A stretch of 64,000 nt of DNA from Sinonovacula constricta (Eukaryota; Mollusca; Bivalvia; Cardiida; Solecurtidae): positions 76,467,618-76,531,617 of the forward strand of contig CM017556.1 in assembly GCA_007844125.1 (NCBI GenBank), given 5' to 3'. The notes below the pieces were generated by a model that saw nothing but the letters and a program-made list of their open reading frames with translations, searched no databases and was not told where the DNA came from. The position numbers were made by a program, and so were the translations under genes. Every line of letters begins with the position of its first letter. Position 1 is the first letter of the stretch. This document shows positions 25,310 through 38,090 of this stretch, in pieces.

Positions 25310-26860
25310 TATTTATGAAAGTCTATGGTAATTCTTTCTTCTATTTTAATGGTTCTTTGTAGAAGTTAATAAAATTGGGATTTTCTTGATTCGTTATGGA
25401 TTTGAAAGTATTTAATTAATATAATAATGGTGTTACAAATACTTGTATACGGACAATTTGAAAAAATACCTAAGAGGGCTTTTTCTTTCGTTATAGTAAT
25501 GTTTATTGATTTTGATTCGATGAAACTGTTTAATTGTTTCCATAGTGGTTGTACATGCAGCACTCCCAGAATAAAGTGATTCGATTGCTGAATTACAGAA
25601 AGTACATAGACTTGATCTTCTGTATTTATATTTGTATAGCGATTTATTTGTGGGAATTATTCCCATCAAAAATTTATATTGGAAACAAAGTATTTTAGCG
25701 TCTATTGAAGATTGATATATTGTTACTGTATATACTTCTACAATCGATTTTTTCGTTATTGTTTAGGATCTGACTTGTCCATTTTTCTTCTGAGGTTGGG
25801 TTTTCATTAGTGTTCAACATTAAATTATAGTTATTTTTTAACTTTTTTTTTCTTTTAGAGAGTTTTGCATCTCCCTTATGATCCGTCTTTGAGTATGTCT
25901 TTTAACTCGCTACTTAATGCCTGTATACTACTCAGATATTGTATAAAATCCGTTCTTTTAAGATTGTATAAATATGTCAAATGATCAAATGAGTACCATT
26001 CGCTAGTTCTATAATCATAAAAGGTGTTCGAGGTACAAGTCTCTATAGAAAAATGTGCTCTTATGCATTACTTTTAAATTATTCCGGACCGTTGTTTTGC
26101 CTAGTGGTTTAGTGTTTTGAAAAAAAAAAATGAATTAACATAGTTCCATGCATGTAGGACATCAAACATGAATGCCTTTCCTAAACTATTTTTGCAATGA
26201 AACTATTATCTATTTCACAGCCGAGCAGAATGTCGTTTCCATAGCTTTTTATTTGTACATATAATTTTATAATTGTCTGTTATTGTTATTGTCCAAGTAA
26301 CGTTTGATCCATCCTGCCTTGAGTGCCTTAATAAATGTGTCCATATTTGTTAACTTTAACCCTCCCTTTTCATACGACTGGTACATAACATGTCTTTTTA
26401 TTTTGTCAGCTTTCCCATCCCATATAAACTTGAATGTCGAATCTTTAAGCGCATTTATTATATTTTGAATTGGAGTTTTTAAGACTGTTAGTGGGTATAT
26501 GAGTTTAGGTAATGCAAACGTTTTTATGACAGTAATTTTTCCCATTAATGTAAGCTATCTGTGATCCCATTGTTAAATTATTTGATCAAACTTGTTTACA
26601 TTTTTGCCTATATAAATATTGTTTTGTCTTTTTCATTATAAAAGGTTATTTCTAGAGTAGTAGCACTTTCGGAGGTCCATATAAAATGTTTGTCTCTGCA
26701 GAAAGTAACGTCAGAATCTTTTAATGTTCCTATTCTCAGAATGGTTGATTTGTTTATATGTACATTAAAGCCGTTGATGATGATACACGTTGCAGATTGT
26801 TCAGTTATTAACTCTAATTACATGTGCTCTATGACCCGAAATTGCTAAATGCAATCATCT
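25310..26860 (-). pseudogene. LINE-1/Tx1-like ORF2 C-terminal relic, frameshifted
   Basis: On the minus strand, 26,545-26,267 reads GKITVIKTFALPKLIYPLTV, then FKFIWDG and GGLKLTNMDTFIKALKAGWI. This is the hallmark region just after the reverse transcriptase in L1/Tx1-type ORF2. Continuing, about 25,790-25,600 gives ILCFQYKFLMGIIPTNKSLY and then CTFCNSAIES, the usual zinc-like C-terminal motif. The frame at 25,563-25,366 carries the last part of the protein. Frame changes and stops separate these pieces. The reverse-transcriptase core itself is not recognisable upstream, so only the 3' part remains, as is usual for 5'-truncated LINEs. Confidence 0.85.
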
Positions 26861-27233
26861 GTTTTATCTGTAGCAAATGTTTATGTAGTAAAATGAGAGT
26901 TTTAAGAAGGGCATAGTGTCCATGTCGCGAAGATGTGTATGCAGGGGCACAATTGTTTGTTCGGGGATAACACTCCTCACGTTACCATTGTCTCGTACTT
27001 TGTCATGCTAGAAACTTTTGCCAACTTATCACGGTCATGTCGAATTCACCAACTACATGAACAAGTTTGTCCGGCATTGCAAATTTAGAGAGTTGGTTAG
27101 TCACTGCGCCTTTGCAATAAAGTTTCGCTTAAAAATAATTTGTGACCGTAGAAATTATTTAACCGTTTATTGACCACATATTCCAGAAGTAAGACAGATA
27201 TTTTTGTTGGTTTTGTTTTCTCTTCTGTAACAG

Positions 27234-27237
<4 letters not shown>
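26861..27237. other. Unassigned sequence
   Basis: No gene or repeat that I can name. Confidence 0.5.

Positions 27238-27294
<57 letters not shown>
27238..27294. repeat. (GT)n microsatellite
   Basis: A pure GT run of about 57 bases. The open frame at 27,170-27,439 (+) is carried through it by the repeat. Confidence 0.98.
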
Positions 27295-27297
<3 letters not shown>

Positions 27298-28567
27298 AAT
27301 GTCGACTCTCGTGTATGAAAATACTGTTAATAAAGATCCTGGTGTTTTAGTTATGTCTCATTTAAATACGTATTTCTGCTATACAAACGTTTATGTTGGA
27401 CCTTGGAAATGTGAGTTAGACAGAAGGATAACATTTTGATGCCAAAGGAAAACATATGTCTGGATTGTCCACATCCTCACTATATTGACAAATGATGCTC
27501 AACGATCATAAAACGACGCGCCATCTATATACGAAATTTATCGCATCAATCTACAATCTGTTGGATGCCAAAAGGACTTACAACTTCCCTCTTTAAATGT
27601 CTTTAATGTTAGTACAAGCGTACAGTGTGTACTTTCCAAAACCAAACAAGTGTTACTCATTGCATCAATTTCTGGATATTTTCGGACAGTAGCAGACCTT
27701 GGGGCAGCAGCAGACGGCAGTTAATATAGCACTGTCGTAATAAATCAGTAACGGCTCTGACTAGATTCAGAAGTCTGTGGGTAATGTTCTTCTGAGAGTT
27801 ATGTTGATGTTTCTTTTTATTGACAATATAACAACAAGCACTATATTAGACTACATGCACGTGATTCAAAGTTATCAATACTAGATCTATATTGAATACA
27901 ATAAATTATAGTTTGTATATGCTTAATTTGAGTGTCTATTTTGTGACAGCGATTAAAGCCCATTCTAGTGATGTAGGCGAAGTGCCTGCCATAGTAAAAT
28001 GAGTGACAAAACAGCCATTGCCATCCATATTCTTATTACATGCTGAAACACATCTGAGACAGCTTTAGATAGACATTGAAATAATATTGTTGCCCATGTC
28101 ACCATATTTGTTGAACCTTTTTGAGTGTTTACTAAAATTAATCTTAAACATGTTTTAACATGGAATAGTATTGAACAAATGTAATCTCTATTATTTAAGT
28201 CCACAATAGATAGGTAATAGTAAGTTGTTTATAACTAAGAAAACAATAAATATATTCATGGAAATAAAATAATAGATTTAATAATATTTTTTAATTGTTG
28301 TGTACAACGTCCAATAAACCTTAATACTTAATCACATTAATATTGATATCATGTAGTATTGATTTCGCATGATATGAGTCATATACGTTATAAGTCGATG
28401 ATCACAACTATAAAATAACTGAAGTAAAACTTGCTTACAGAATGCCAAACTATTCCAACTAGTGTTGCATATAGCCGATGTATTGGCATTATTTCAACCA
28501 AAAGAAAAGTCGAAATAATTTTGATTTTGCCGAACGTCATATTTTCATAAAATCTTATTATAAAAAG
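27295..28567. other. Unassigned AT-rich sequence
   Basis: No gene supported. The minus frame at 27,965-28,204 has no recognised motif. Confidence 0.5.
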
Positions 28568-28686
28568 CACACACACACACGCACACACAGACGCACGCAC
28601 GCACGCACGCGCACGCACGCACGCACGCACACACACGCACGCACACGCACGTACGCACACACGCACACACACGTACGCACGCACGA
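28568..28686. repeat. (CA)n/(CACG)n compound microsatellite
   Basis: About 120 bp of CA, CACG and GCAC units with a few CGTA steps, similar in make-up to 8925-9010. Confidence 0.96.
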
Positions 28687-28967
28687 ACATTGCTAATATA
28701 CTTGTATACTTAGATGAATTGTAAATAATATTTTGAGGAATCTGTTATATTTACAAATATAAACATCAGTCAAACAGATCGATGAATTCAGTAAGTTCTT
28801 GTTACAGTGTACGGTCAATTTTTATTTCTGTGATATTTCCTTATATTTCACCTCTTTACTTTAAGTATTTCAGAACAATGGTCAGTGAAAACGATATTTT
28901 CACAGCATTATTTCAATATTTTCACAAAATATAAAATTTTATTTCTGGTTATACACAAATAATTTGC

Positions 28968-29180
28968 GGGGTTCACGTGGCCGAGAAGTAACAGTCGCCG
29001 ACTTGCAACTCTTCAGCCAGGTCGGTGCAGAAACATTTCATGTATTTGTTTCATGAGGTTTTTTAGATGACATGTGGTGTGCCGGTGGTTCTACCTAGAC
29101 TTGAGTTTGGAGTGTTCTTCCGCCAATAATTAGCTGGACGTCTCCAATATGACCATAGATTGCACATTAAAACAATCATA
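28968..29180 (+). mobile_element. Degenerate tRNA-derived SINE relic (mollusc type)
   Basis: The left part GTTCACGTGGCCGAG followed by AAGTAACAG resembles the start and A box of a tRNA-Leu-like SINE head (xTGGCCGAGTGGTTAAG). The body GTGCCGGTGGTTCTACCTAG, then CTTCCGCCAATAATTAGCTG and a final CATATGACC-like stretch, matches what I remember of a SINE body widespread in bivalves. The B box is missing or unrecognisable. It is an old, inactive copy. Confidence 0.6.
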
Positions 29181-29799
29181 ATGTACATAATGTATAAAAT
29201 ACATATCTAATATATATTTTTAGATTGTTAATATATTCTTCCAGTCTACATATATGTATTATATTTAAGAGATTAATCAATTCTTTACTGACTTTCTTGT
29301 CATGTGTTATAGGTACAATAACTATTAGACCAACCAGACTGTTGCAACAGATTTGCTGACTGATATTTACGTTTCAACTCCACATTACTGTTTGCTTTTG
29401 GTGCATAATGCACGACTTCAATTGACATTGTTTTGATAACATTTGATTATGATAGTTTGGAATGACTTTTTTGTATTTTAAAACCGTTGTTGTGAAGTTT
29501 TGCCACAGCCCTTCAAGCGATTAATGTTATTCTATATTACAGAGCACAATACATTGCACTGGATCACTCTATTGGATGTCGACTAACGAATGACATACAG
29601 TATGACATACAACTTGTGACATCTACATCACAGTGTGCCACACAAAAAGTGTTTGTGATAAACAGATTACTTTGAATATGACAAACTTAAGTTTGAATGC
29701 TCTGTTGTTGTTTTTTATGTATTTTTTATACTTTACCACTGAACACAACCTGAGCCTTTTACTGAAATGAAAGCATAAATCAGCCAGATGCAACGTAAC
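29181..29799. other. Unassigned AT-rich sequence
   Basis: No gene or repeat that I can support. Confidence 0.5.
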
Positions 29800-30500
29800 A
29801 GCAGAGGCGTGAATCTACTTATTGGAGAAACACAGTTCTTCAATGTGATTTTTATTCATAATTCAAATCTCTTATCTTATAACAGATAAGCAATGGCGTG
29901 GTAAAAATGTGCATTAGGCAGATATTGTTGTTTAATGTGGGCGCTGTTATAACCTGCTGTCGGCGGGATGTGTGAGCCACCCAGAATGTTGATTCAGGAT
30001 AAAGGCCAAACTAAAACCAGTTTAGGTGCAGGCTAGATTGCATTAATTTAGACTTTAATATCTAATTTTGAATTTAATTTCCCTAATTTATGAGTACAGT
30101 AATGAGTTAAAGTTAGGGCACCTATGCGGGGTGTTATGAATGCGAAGGTGATATCTTCATTCATTGAAGTAACTTTGGAAGGGAAGCGGTCTACCACCTC
30201 GCATGCACGAGTGATAGCGATAGCTAAAAAATGGAAGTTCTCTAGTGGTTCAAATGGCTTTATATGACCTTTTCTTACTTTCTTTTCCTTTCAAGTGATA
30301 AATACCAACTGCGATTTGCTTTGCGCTCCTTAATGGCGGACTATACATACCAGCAGTCGCTAGAACGATTTTCGATTAACAAACAATTACATTCGTAGTG
30401 CTATAAATCTAAAAGCTTAGAGTTAAATATAGTTGAAAGATTTACCTTTTCGTCGTCATTCGACTATCAAAATTTGATACCTAGAGAAAGCTGCATTGAA
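29800..30500 (+). repeat. Dispersed family M, copy 1
   Basis: One of three diverged copies (others near 44,340-44,945 and 48,540-49,175), all on the plus strand. The strongest shared core is CCTGCTGTC(G/A)GCGGGAT (29,954 here), followed by GTGAGCCACCCAG. About 170 bp later comes a second core: CCTATG..GGTGT, GCGAAGGT, TTCATTGAAGTAACTTTGGAA, GTCTACCACC, GCACGAGTG. A third is ACCAGCAGTCGC. No open frame is shared by all copies. The family is unknown to me. Confidence 0.7.
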
Positions 30501-30784
30501 TATTAAAAAACCTCTTTCACTTTAAGAAGGATAAACAAGAGCAAGCTGCTTTATTAGAGTGCAACAGAATATTATCACGGTTCTAGTCGTATGCAGAGTG
30601 ATTAGGACAGGATATAGATGGAGCTGAACAAGTCTTTATTGTCACATAATCTCATAACTAAATAGTGTCAAATACTTGACAAATCAGCATGAGCATTGTA
30701 ACCTGTACGTTTATTTTCTTTGGATATTATTTATATTTATTAGGACTGTATTCTGTACGATTTTTTTTATCATTTATACAGTTC

Positions 30785-31062
30785 TTCTTTAACGTGAATT
30801 TTGTTATGCTACGTTGACCTTTTTAGGACATGTTGTGGGACAGGGTCATGTAAAACCTATTGAATCAAAACTTATGGCTATTTCTAAGTTACCAATACAT
30901 ACATGTAAAAGCTATTGATGCGATTTCTTGGTATGACAAGCTATAACAGAAAGTTTTGTAAAAGCTTACAAACTTTTGTACAAACGAGACCCAATGAAGT
31001 TCTAGAACGCAGAAGTCTCCAGAACATTTACAAAACTTAAAAACAAACAAATGAATTTTCTA
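30785..31062 (+). pseudogene. Ty3/Gypsy LTR retrotransposon pol fragment (reverse transcriptase end)
   Basis: From about 30,790 the plus strand reads EFCYATLTFLGH, then VKPIESKLMAISKLP. After a one-base frameshift it reads LLMRFLGMTSYNRKFCK, and after a further shift NAEVSRTFTKLK. This order (FLGH, then RRFLGMxxYYRKF, then FxxLK) is the hallmark of the C-terminal part of Ty3/Gypsy reverse transcriptase running into RNase H. There are stops and at least two frameshifts. No LTRs, protease or integrase are visible nearby. Confidence 0.8.
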
Positions 31063-31379
31063 GCATGATCCTTTTCTTTCCAGCTTTAACGCGAATGCTA
31101 CGTCATTAATACTACAACGATAAACAACCCCTTAACCTGACTAGCGTAACCTTAAATACTTTATTGAAGGGCACGTTCATTGCCCTTTATATATATTTAG
31201 TTATCTTTTGTGCAGAGCATGTCTCCAAAACTGTTAGAAATAGTGACTTCAGAATCAAAGGGTATATCAATATCGATAAACAATAGTGCAGGGTGCACGA
31301 GTAGTTCAGCTCTATCTACCAAAGAAGATCATCATCATGTATTGTCCTTGTTAAATTAAGTGGGTTGGACTTTTCCTTA
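31063..31379. other. Unassigned sequence between two retroelement relics
   Basis: No motif readable; it may be further decayed Gypsy sequence. Confidence 0.4.
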
Positions 31380-32031
31380 TCAATGACTAGATCGTCCTAG
31401 ACAATATGATGTCATGTCTTCTATGGTCGACGACTTGCATTGGACCTAGAACATTCCAAGTCTTTTTACCTCCGTCTTTATTATCTTTTTTCTGACCAGG
31501 TTGCTGAACAATCACCACCTTCATTCCAATTGTTTTGGTGACATTCACAACGCCTGTGAGATAAACATTTCTTTGTGCATATATTTCTCTTAGTGGTGCT
31601 CTAACACTTCTAGACTTAGCAGAAGACAACATGATTTTGTTTTGAGCTGCATAGATCATCATCACTTTGGTTTCAATGCAAATTGTCCATGCATTCCACT
31701 ATCTAGACCTACATAAAGACAAAATCGCCTGCATAGTTAGATCCTCTCTTGCTGACAGTAACATGACATCAATGACAAAAGCAAACAACAATGGACTAAA
31801 CACTGAGCCCTGATGGACGCCCACATATACTGGAAAGTGGTCGGATAGGCCTGACTGCAGTAATGGCGCTGTTGAAAAGAAACAAACCAGGCCCGCCATT
31901 TTTCGACTCCAAAATGTCACAGGGACTATGTTACGGACTCTTAAGGAAAATTTAAGAAAAGCTTCGTCAGATAATTCCGTTTTACTAAATGTTTCTTTAA
32001 GCGTTGTCTGACTAAACAGTTGTTTTTCCAT
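31380..32031 (-). pseudogene. Second LINE reverse-transcriptase fragment, decayed
   Basis: On the minus strand the frame from 32,031 carries YVGVHQGSVFSPLLFAFVID, the motif-B region of a non-LTR reverse transcriptase. A one-base shift downstream, near 31,735-31,712, the catalytic motif is readable as YAGDFVFM, so the second Asp is kept but the first position is Gly. About 60 bp later ETKVMM matches the KTKVM motif after the palm. The remainder (to about 31,387) I cannot assign. The QGSxxSPLLF/KTKVM combination fits an RTE- or Jockey-like clade. It differs from the elements at 1-3606 and 25.3-26.9 kb. Confidence 0.7.
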
Positions 32032-32911
32032 GGCAAGGAATGAAACTAAACACGAATGACATTGACATGCCCTCTTATCCTTATAGAACTCGTTTAAACA
32101 ACTTCATTAAGTGTTCCAACTGCTTTTACATTTTTACAAACTCTTGATCATTCTGCTGGAAGTTGACCTTCATCAATAATGCGATTGCATGGGCCCATCA
32201 TTCACCGTGACATACATCTCACGAGACATTTCTGTGACTTCTTTTAACAATCCTCCAATTTCGCATTACGACAGGTCAGACTTAAAACTCTTCGAAAAGT
32301 TTTCGGACAAAAGATTAGCAAACTATATGTGATTCCGTCCCAAATATGTTTCTTACTACATCAACATACCCATTTAGCATCTCCGTATTTATTTTGCTTT
32401 ATATCCAAAGACAATCTCTCTCATTTTTTATGAAAACTGTACAAGAACACTTTGCCACCTAGATAAAAGTTCCCCCACATCTTAAGGAATCCAGGTTTTC
32501 TGTGAAATGTTAAGTTTATTTTTCTTCGCCCCCTTAGAGCTTGTCGTACAATCTCGTTTGCAGTACAGTAGTCATTTCCATTTTAATTTTACATCTATTG
32601 AAGAGCTTTTTCCTTCGTTTTACCCTCTATTGCCTTGTTCTATTTCACCACGATTTTTACTTTTTTAATGTGTGTACTATTTCTCCAAGCACGGGACAAG
32701 CATAGACAAGATGTCTATTTCATCTTTTACGTGACACTGTGACCCAGGGGCACCAGAAACTTACTGATTTCAACAATGCTCCGAGTGAGGTCAAAGGCTT
32801 TGAAAGACTCATCCTCTGTGTTGTTTGCACATGTGACTTACCAATATGGATGTGTTTATATCCAGCGACACCGGTCCCGGCGTGAACATCAACGTCACCT
32901 CCATCGAAGAA
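32032..32911. other. Left flank of the 15-bp array, no gene seen
   Basis: Unique sequence with no recognised coding or SINE signal. It runs directly into the array at 32,912 without a transition zone. Confidence 0.5.
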
Positions 32912-35595
32912 ACTATCTGAGGGTGGACTATCTGAGGGTGGACTATCTGAGGATTGACTATCTGAGGATGTACTATCTGACTATAAACTTCTGAGGGTGG
33001 ACTATCTGAGGGTGGACTATCTGAGGGTGGACTATCTGACAATGAACTATCTGACAATGGACTATCTGAAGATGGACCATCTGACAATGGACTATATGAC
33101 AAGGGACTATCTGACGATGAACTATCTGACAATGGACTATCTGACGATGGACTATCTGACGATGGACTATCTGACAATGGACTATCTGACAATGGACTAT
33201 CTGAGGATGGACTATCTGAGGATGGACTATCTGACAATGGACTATCTGACAATGGACTATATGACGATGGACTATCTGACAATGGACTATCTGACAATGG
33301 ACTATCTGACGATGGACGATCTGACCATGGACTATCTGACGATGGACTATCTGAGGATGGACTATCTGACAATGGACTATCTGACGATGGACTATCTGAC
33401 AACGGACTAACTGACGATGGACTAACTGACAATGGACTATCTGACAATGGACTATCTGACAATGGACTTTCTGAGGATGGACTATCTGAGGATGGACTAT
33501 CTGACAATGGACTATCTGACGATGGACTATCTGACAATGGACTAACTGACGATGGACTAACTGACAATGAACTATCTGACAATGGACTATCTGAGGATGG
33601 ACTATCTGACAATGAACTATCTGACGATGGACTATCTGACAATGGACTAACTGACGATGGACTAACTGACAATGGACTATCTGACAATGGACTATCTGAC
33701 AATGGACTATCTGAGGATGGAAATCTGAGGATGGACTATCTGACAATGGACTATCTGACGATGGACTATCTGACAATGGACTATCTGGCAATGGACTATC
33801 TGACGATGGACTATCTGACAATGAACTATCTGACGATGGACTATCTGACGATGGACTATCTGAGGATGGACTATCTGATTGACTACCTGAGGATGGACTA
33901 TCTGTGGATGGACTATCTGAGGATAGACTATCTGAGGATGGACTATCTGAGGATGGACTATCTGAGGGTGGACTAGCTGAGGGTGGACTAGCTGATGGAC
34001 TATTTGTGGATGGACTATCTGTGGATGGACTATCTGAGGATGGACTATCTGAGGATGGACTATCTGAGGATGGACTATCTGACGATGGACTATCTGAGGA
34101 TGGACTATCTGAGGGTGGACTATCTGAGGAATGACTATCTGAGGGTGGACTATCTGAGGAATGACTATCTGAGGATGGACTATCTGAGGATGGACTATCT
34201 GTGGATGGACTATCTGTGGATGGACTATCTGAGGATGGACTATCTGAGGGTGGACTATCTGAGGAATGACTATCTGAGGGTGGACTATCTGAGGAATGAC
34301 TATCTGTGGATGGACTATCTGTGGATGGACTATCTGTGGATGGACTATCTGAGGATGGACTATGTGTGGATGGACTATCTGTGGATGGACTATGTGAGGA
34401 TGGACTACCTGAGGGTGGACTATCTGAGGAATGACTATCTGAGGGTGGACTATCTGAGGAATGACTATCTGTGGATGGACTATCTGAGGGTGGACTATCT
34501 AAGGATGGACTATCTGTGGATGGACTATCTGTGGATGGACTATCTGAGGATGGACTATCTGTGGATGGACTATCTGTCGATGGACTATCTAAGGATGGAC
34601 TCTCTGACGATGGACTATCTGAGAATGGACTATCTGAGGGTGGACTATCTGAGGAATGACTATCTGTGGATGGACTATCTGTGGATGGACTATCTGTGGA
34701 TGGACTATCTGAGGGTGGACTATCTGAGGGTGGACTATCTGAGGGTGGACTATCTGAGGATGAACTATCTGAGTATGGACTATCTAATGGACTATATGAG
34801 GATGGACTATCTGAGGACGGACTACCCGAGGATAGACTATCTGAGGATGGACTATCTGAGGGTGGACTATCTAAGGATGGACTATCTGAGGGTGGACTAT
34901 CTGGGGATAGACTATCAGAGGGTGGGCTATCTGATGGACTATCTGATGAACTTTCTGAGGATGGACTATCTGAGGGTGGACTATCTGAGGATATACTATC
35001 TGAGGATGGACTATCTGAGGGTGGACTATCAGAGGATGGACTATCTGAGGGTGGACTATCTGAGGGTGAACTATCTGAAGGTGGACTATCTGAGGGTGGA
35101 CTATCTGAGGATGGACTATCTGAGGATGGACTATCTGAGGATGGACTATCTGAGGGTGGACTATCTGACGATGGACTATCTGACGATGGACTATCTGAGG
35201 ATGGACTATCTGAGGATGGACTATCTGAGGATGGACTATCTGAGGATGGACTATCTGAGGATGGACTTTCTGAGGCTGGACTATCTGAGGGTAGACTTTC
35301 TGAGGGTGGACTATCTGAGGGTGGACTATCTGAGGATGGACTATCTGAGGATGGACTATCTGAGGGTGGACTATCTGAGGATGGACTATCTGAGGGTGGA
35401 CTATCTGAGGGTGAACTATCTGAGGGTGGACTATCTGAGGGTGGACTATCTGAGGATGGACTATCTGAGGATGGACTATCTGAGGATGGACTATTTGAGG
35501 GTAGACTATTTGAGGGTGGATTATCTGAGGGTGGACTATCTGAGAGTGGACTATCTGAGGGTGGACTATCTGAGGGTGGACTATCTGAGGGTGGA

Positions 35596-35880
35596 CCGGC
35601 CGCAATAGCTCAGGTGGTAGAGCGTCGGCTTGCGGATCGGGAGGTCGTGGGTTCGAACCCCGGCCGGGTCTAACCAAAGACTTTAAAGTTGGTAGTAGTG
35701 GCTTCCCTCCTAACGCTCGGGGCTAAGGGGACAGCATTACGCCTGACTCGTCGGTGTCAGTATGATGGACCGGCCGGGTTCAGTCCCTGGGTACCTCATA
35801 AGTGCCCCTGTGCTATAATGATAGAAATGTCGCTGCGCAGTATCGGCAAAAATGCCGGCTAATCCCAATCCCAATCCCAA
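35596..35880 (+). mobile_element. tRNA-derived SINE inserted in the array, with 12-bp target duplication
   Basis: A 285-bp element with a tRNA-like head: A box TAGCTCAGGTGGTAGAGCG (35,606-35,624) and B box GGTTCGAACCC (35,650-35,660). These are followed by a non-tRNA body of about 190 bp and a tail of (TCCCAA)n repeats. TCTGAGGGTGGA stands at 35,584-35,595 and again at 35,881-35,892. Removing the element and one copy gives a perfectly phased 15-bp array, so this is a genuine insertion with a target duplication. It looks young: the promoter boxes and tail are intact. The body family is not one I can name with certainty. Confidence 0.9.
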
Positions 35881-36812
35881 TCTGAGGGTGGACTATCTGA
35901 GGGTGGACTATCTGAGGGTGGACTATCTGAGGGTGGACTTTCTGAGGATGGACTATCTGAGGATGGACTATCTGAGGGTGGACTATCTGAGGATGGACTA
36001 TCTGAGGATGGACTATCTGTCGATGGACTATCTGAGGATGGACTATCTGAGGGTGGACTATCTGAGGATGGACTATCTGAGGATGGACTATCTGAGGGTG
36101 GACTATCTGAGGATGGACTATCTGAGGATGGACTATCTGAGGATGGACTATCTGAGGGTGGACTATCTGAGGGAGGACTATCTGACGATGGACTATCTGA
36201 GAATGGACTATCTGAGGGTGGACTATCTGAGGGTGGACTATCTGAGGGTGGACTATCTGAGGGTGGACTATCTGAGGATGGACAATCTGAGGGTGGACTA
36301 TCTGAGGGTGGACTATCTGAGGATGGACTATCTAAGAATGGACTATCAGAGGGTGGACTATCTGAGGGTGGACTATCTGACGATGGACTATCTGACGATG
36401 GACTATCTGAGGATGGACTATCTGAGAGTGGACTATCTGAGGATGGACTTTCTGAGGGTGGACTATCTGAGGGTAGACTTTCTGAGGGTGGACTATCTGA
36501 GGGTGGGCTATCTGAGGATGGACTATCTGAGGATGGACTATCTGAGGGTGGACTATCTGAGGATGGACTATCTGAGGGTGGACTATCTAAGGGTGAACTA
36601 TCTGAGGGTGGACTATCTTATGGTGGACTATCTGAGGATGGACTATCTGAGGATGGACTATCTGAGGATGGACTATCTGAGGGTGGACTATCTGAGGGTG
36701 GATTATCTTAGGGTAGACTATCTGAGAGTGGACTATCTGAGGGTGGACTATCTGAGGGTGGACTATCTGAGGGTGGACTATCTGAGGGTGGACTATCTGA
36801 GGTGACTCTGAG

Positions 36813-38090
36813 ATGGACTATCTGTGGGTGGACTATCTGAGGGTGGACTATCTGAGGATGGACTATCTGAGGATGGACTATCTGAGAGTGGACTATCTGA
36901 GGATGGACTATCTGAGGGTGGACTATCTGAGGGTGGACTTTCTGAGGATGGACTATCTGAGGGTGGACTATCTGAGGATGGACAATCTGAGGGTGGACTA
37001 TCTGAGAGTGGACTATATGAGGATGGACTATCTGAGGGTGGACTATCTGAGGATGGACTATCTGAGGATGGACTATCTGAGGATGGACTATCTGAGGGTG
37101 GACTATCTGAGGGTGGACTATCTGAGGGTGGACTATCTAAGGATGGACTATCTGAGGATGGACTATCTGAGGGTGGACTATCTGAGGGTGGACTATCTGA
37201 GGGTGGACTATCTGAGGATGGACTATCTGAGGATGGACTATCTGAGGATGGACTATCTTAGGATGGACTATCTGAGGGTAGACTTTCTGAGGGTGGACTA
37301 TCTGAGGGTGGACTATCTGAGGATGGACTATCTGAGGATGGACTATCTGAGGGTGGACTATCTGAGGATGGACTATCTGAGGGTGGACTATCTAAGGGTG
37401 AACTATCTGAGGGTGGACTATCTTATGGTGGACTATCTGAGGATGGACTATCTGAGGATGGACTATCTGAGGATGGACTATCTGAGGGTGGAATATCTGA
37501 GGGTGGATTATCTTAGGGTAGACTATCTGAGAGTGGACTATCTGAGGGTGGACTATCTGAGGGTGGACTATCTGAGGGTGGACTATCTGAGGGTGGACTA
37601 TCTGAGGGTGGACTATCTGAGGATGGACTATCTGTGGGTGGACTATCTGAGGGTGGACTATCTGAGGATGGACTATCTGAGGATGGACTATCTGAGAGTG
37701 GACTATCTGAGGATGGACTATCTGAGGGTGGACTATCTGAGGGTGGACTTTCTGAGGATGGACTATCTGAGGGTGGACTATCTGAGGATGGACAATCTGA
37801 GGGTGGACTATCTGAGAGTGGACTATCTGAGGATGGACTATCTGATGGTGGACTATCTGAGGATGGACTATCTGAGGATGGACTATCTGAGGATGGACTA
37901 TCTGAGGGTGGACTATCTGAGGGTGGACTATCTGAGGGTGGACTATCTAAGGATGGACTATCTGAGGATGGACTATCTGAGGGTGGACTATCTGAGGGTG
38001 GACTATCTGAGGGTGGACTATCTGAGGATGGACTATCTGAGGATGGACTATCTGAGGATGGACTATCTTAGGATGGACTATCTGAGGGTG
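36813..38090. repeat. 810-bp higher-order repeat (54 units), about 1.6 copies
   Basis: The variant pattern over 36,824-37,261 returns at 37,634-38,071, exactly 810 bp later, with only a few differences. Rare markers confirm it: GACAATCTG, GACTTTCTG and CTATCTTAGG. A further marker, TATCTTATGG, stands at about 36,615 and 37,420. The 805-bp spacing is explained by a 5-bp deletion near 36,803. So part of the array grew by unequal exchange of 54-unit blocks. Confidence 0.85.

Noticed and set aside
35599..35672. A functional tRNA gene
   Set aside because: A and B boxes are present but the acceptor and anticodon stems do not pair properly. A SINE body and a (TCCCAA)n tail follow, so it is a SINE head.
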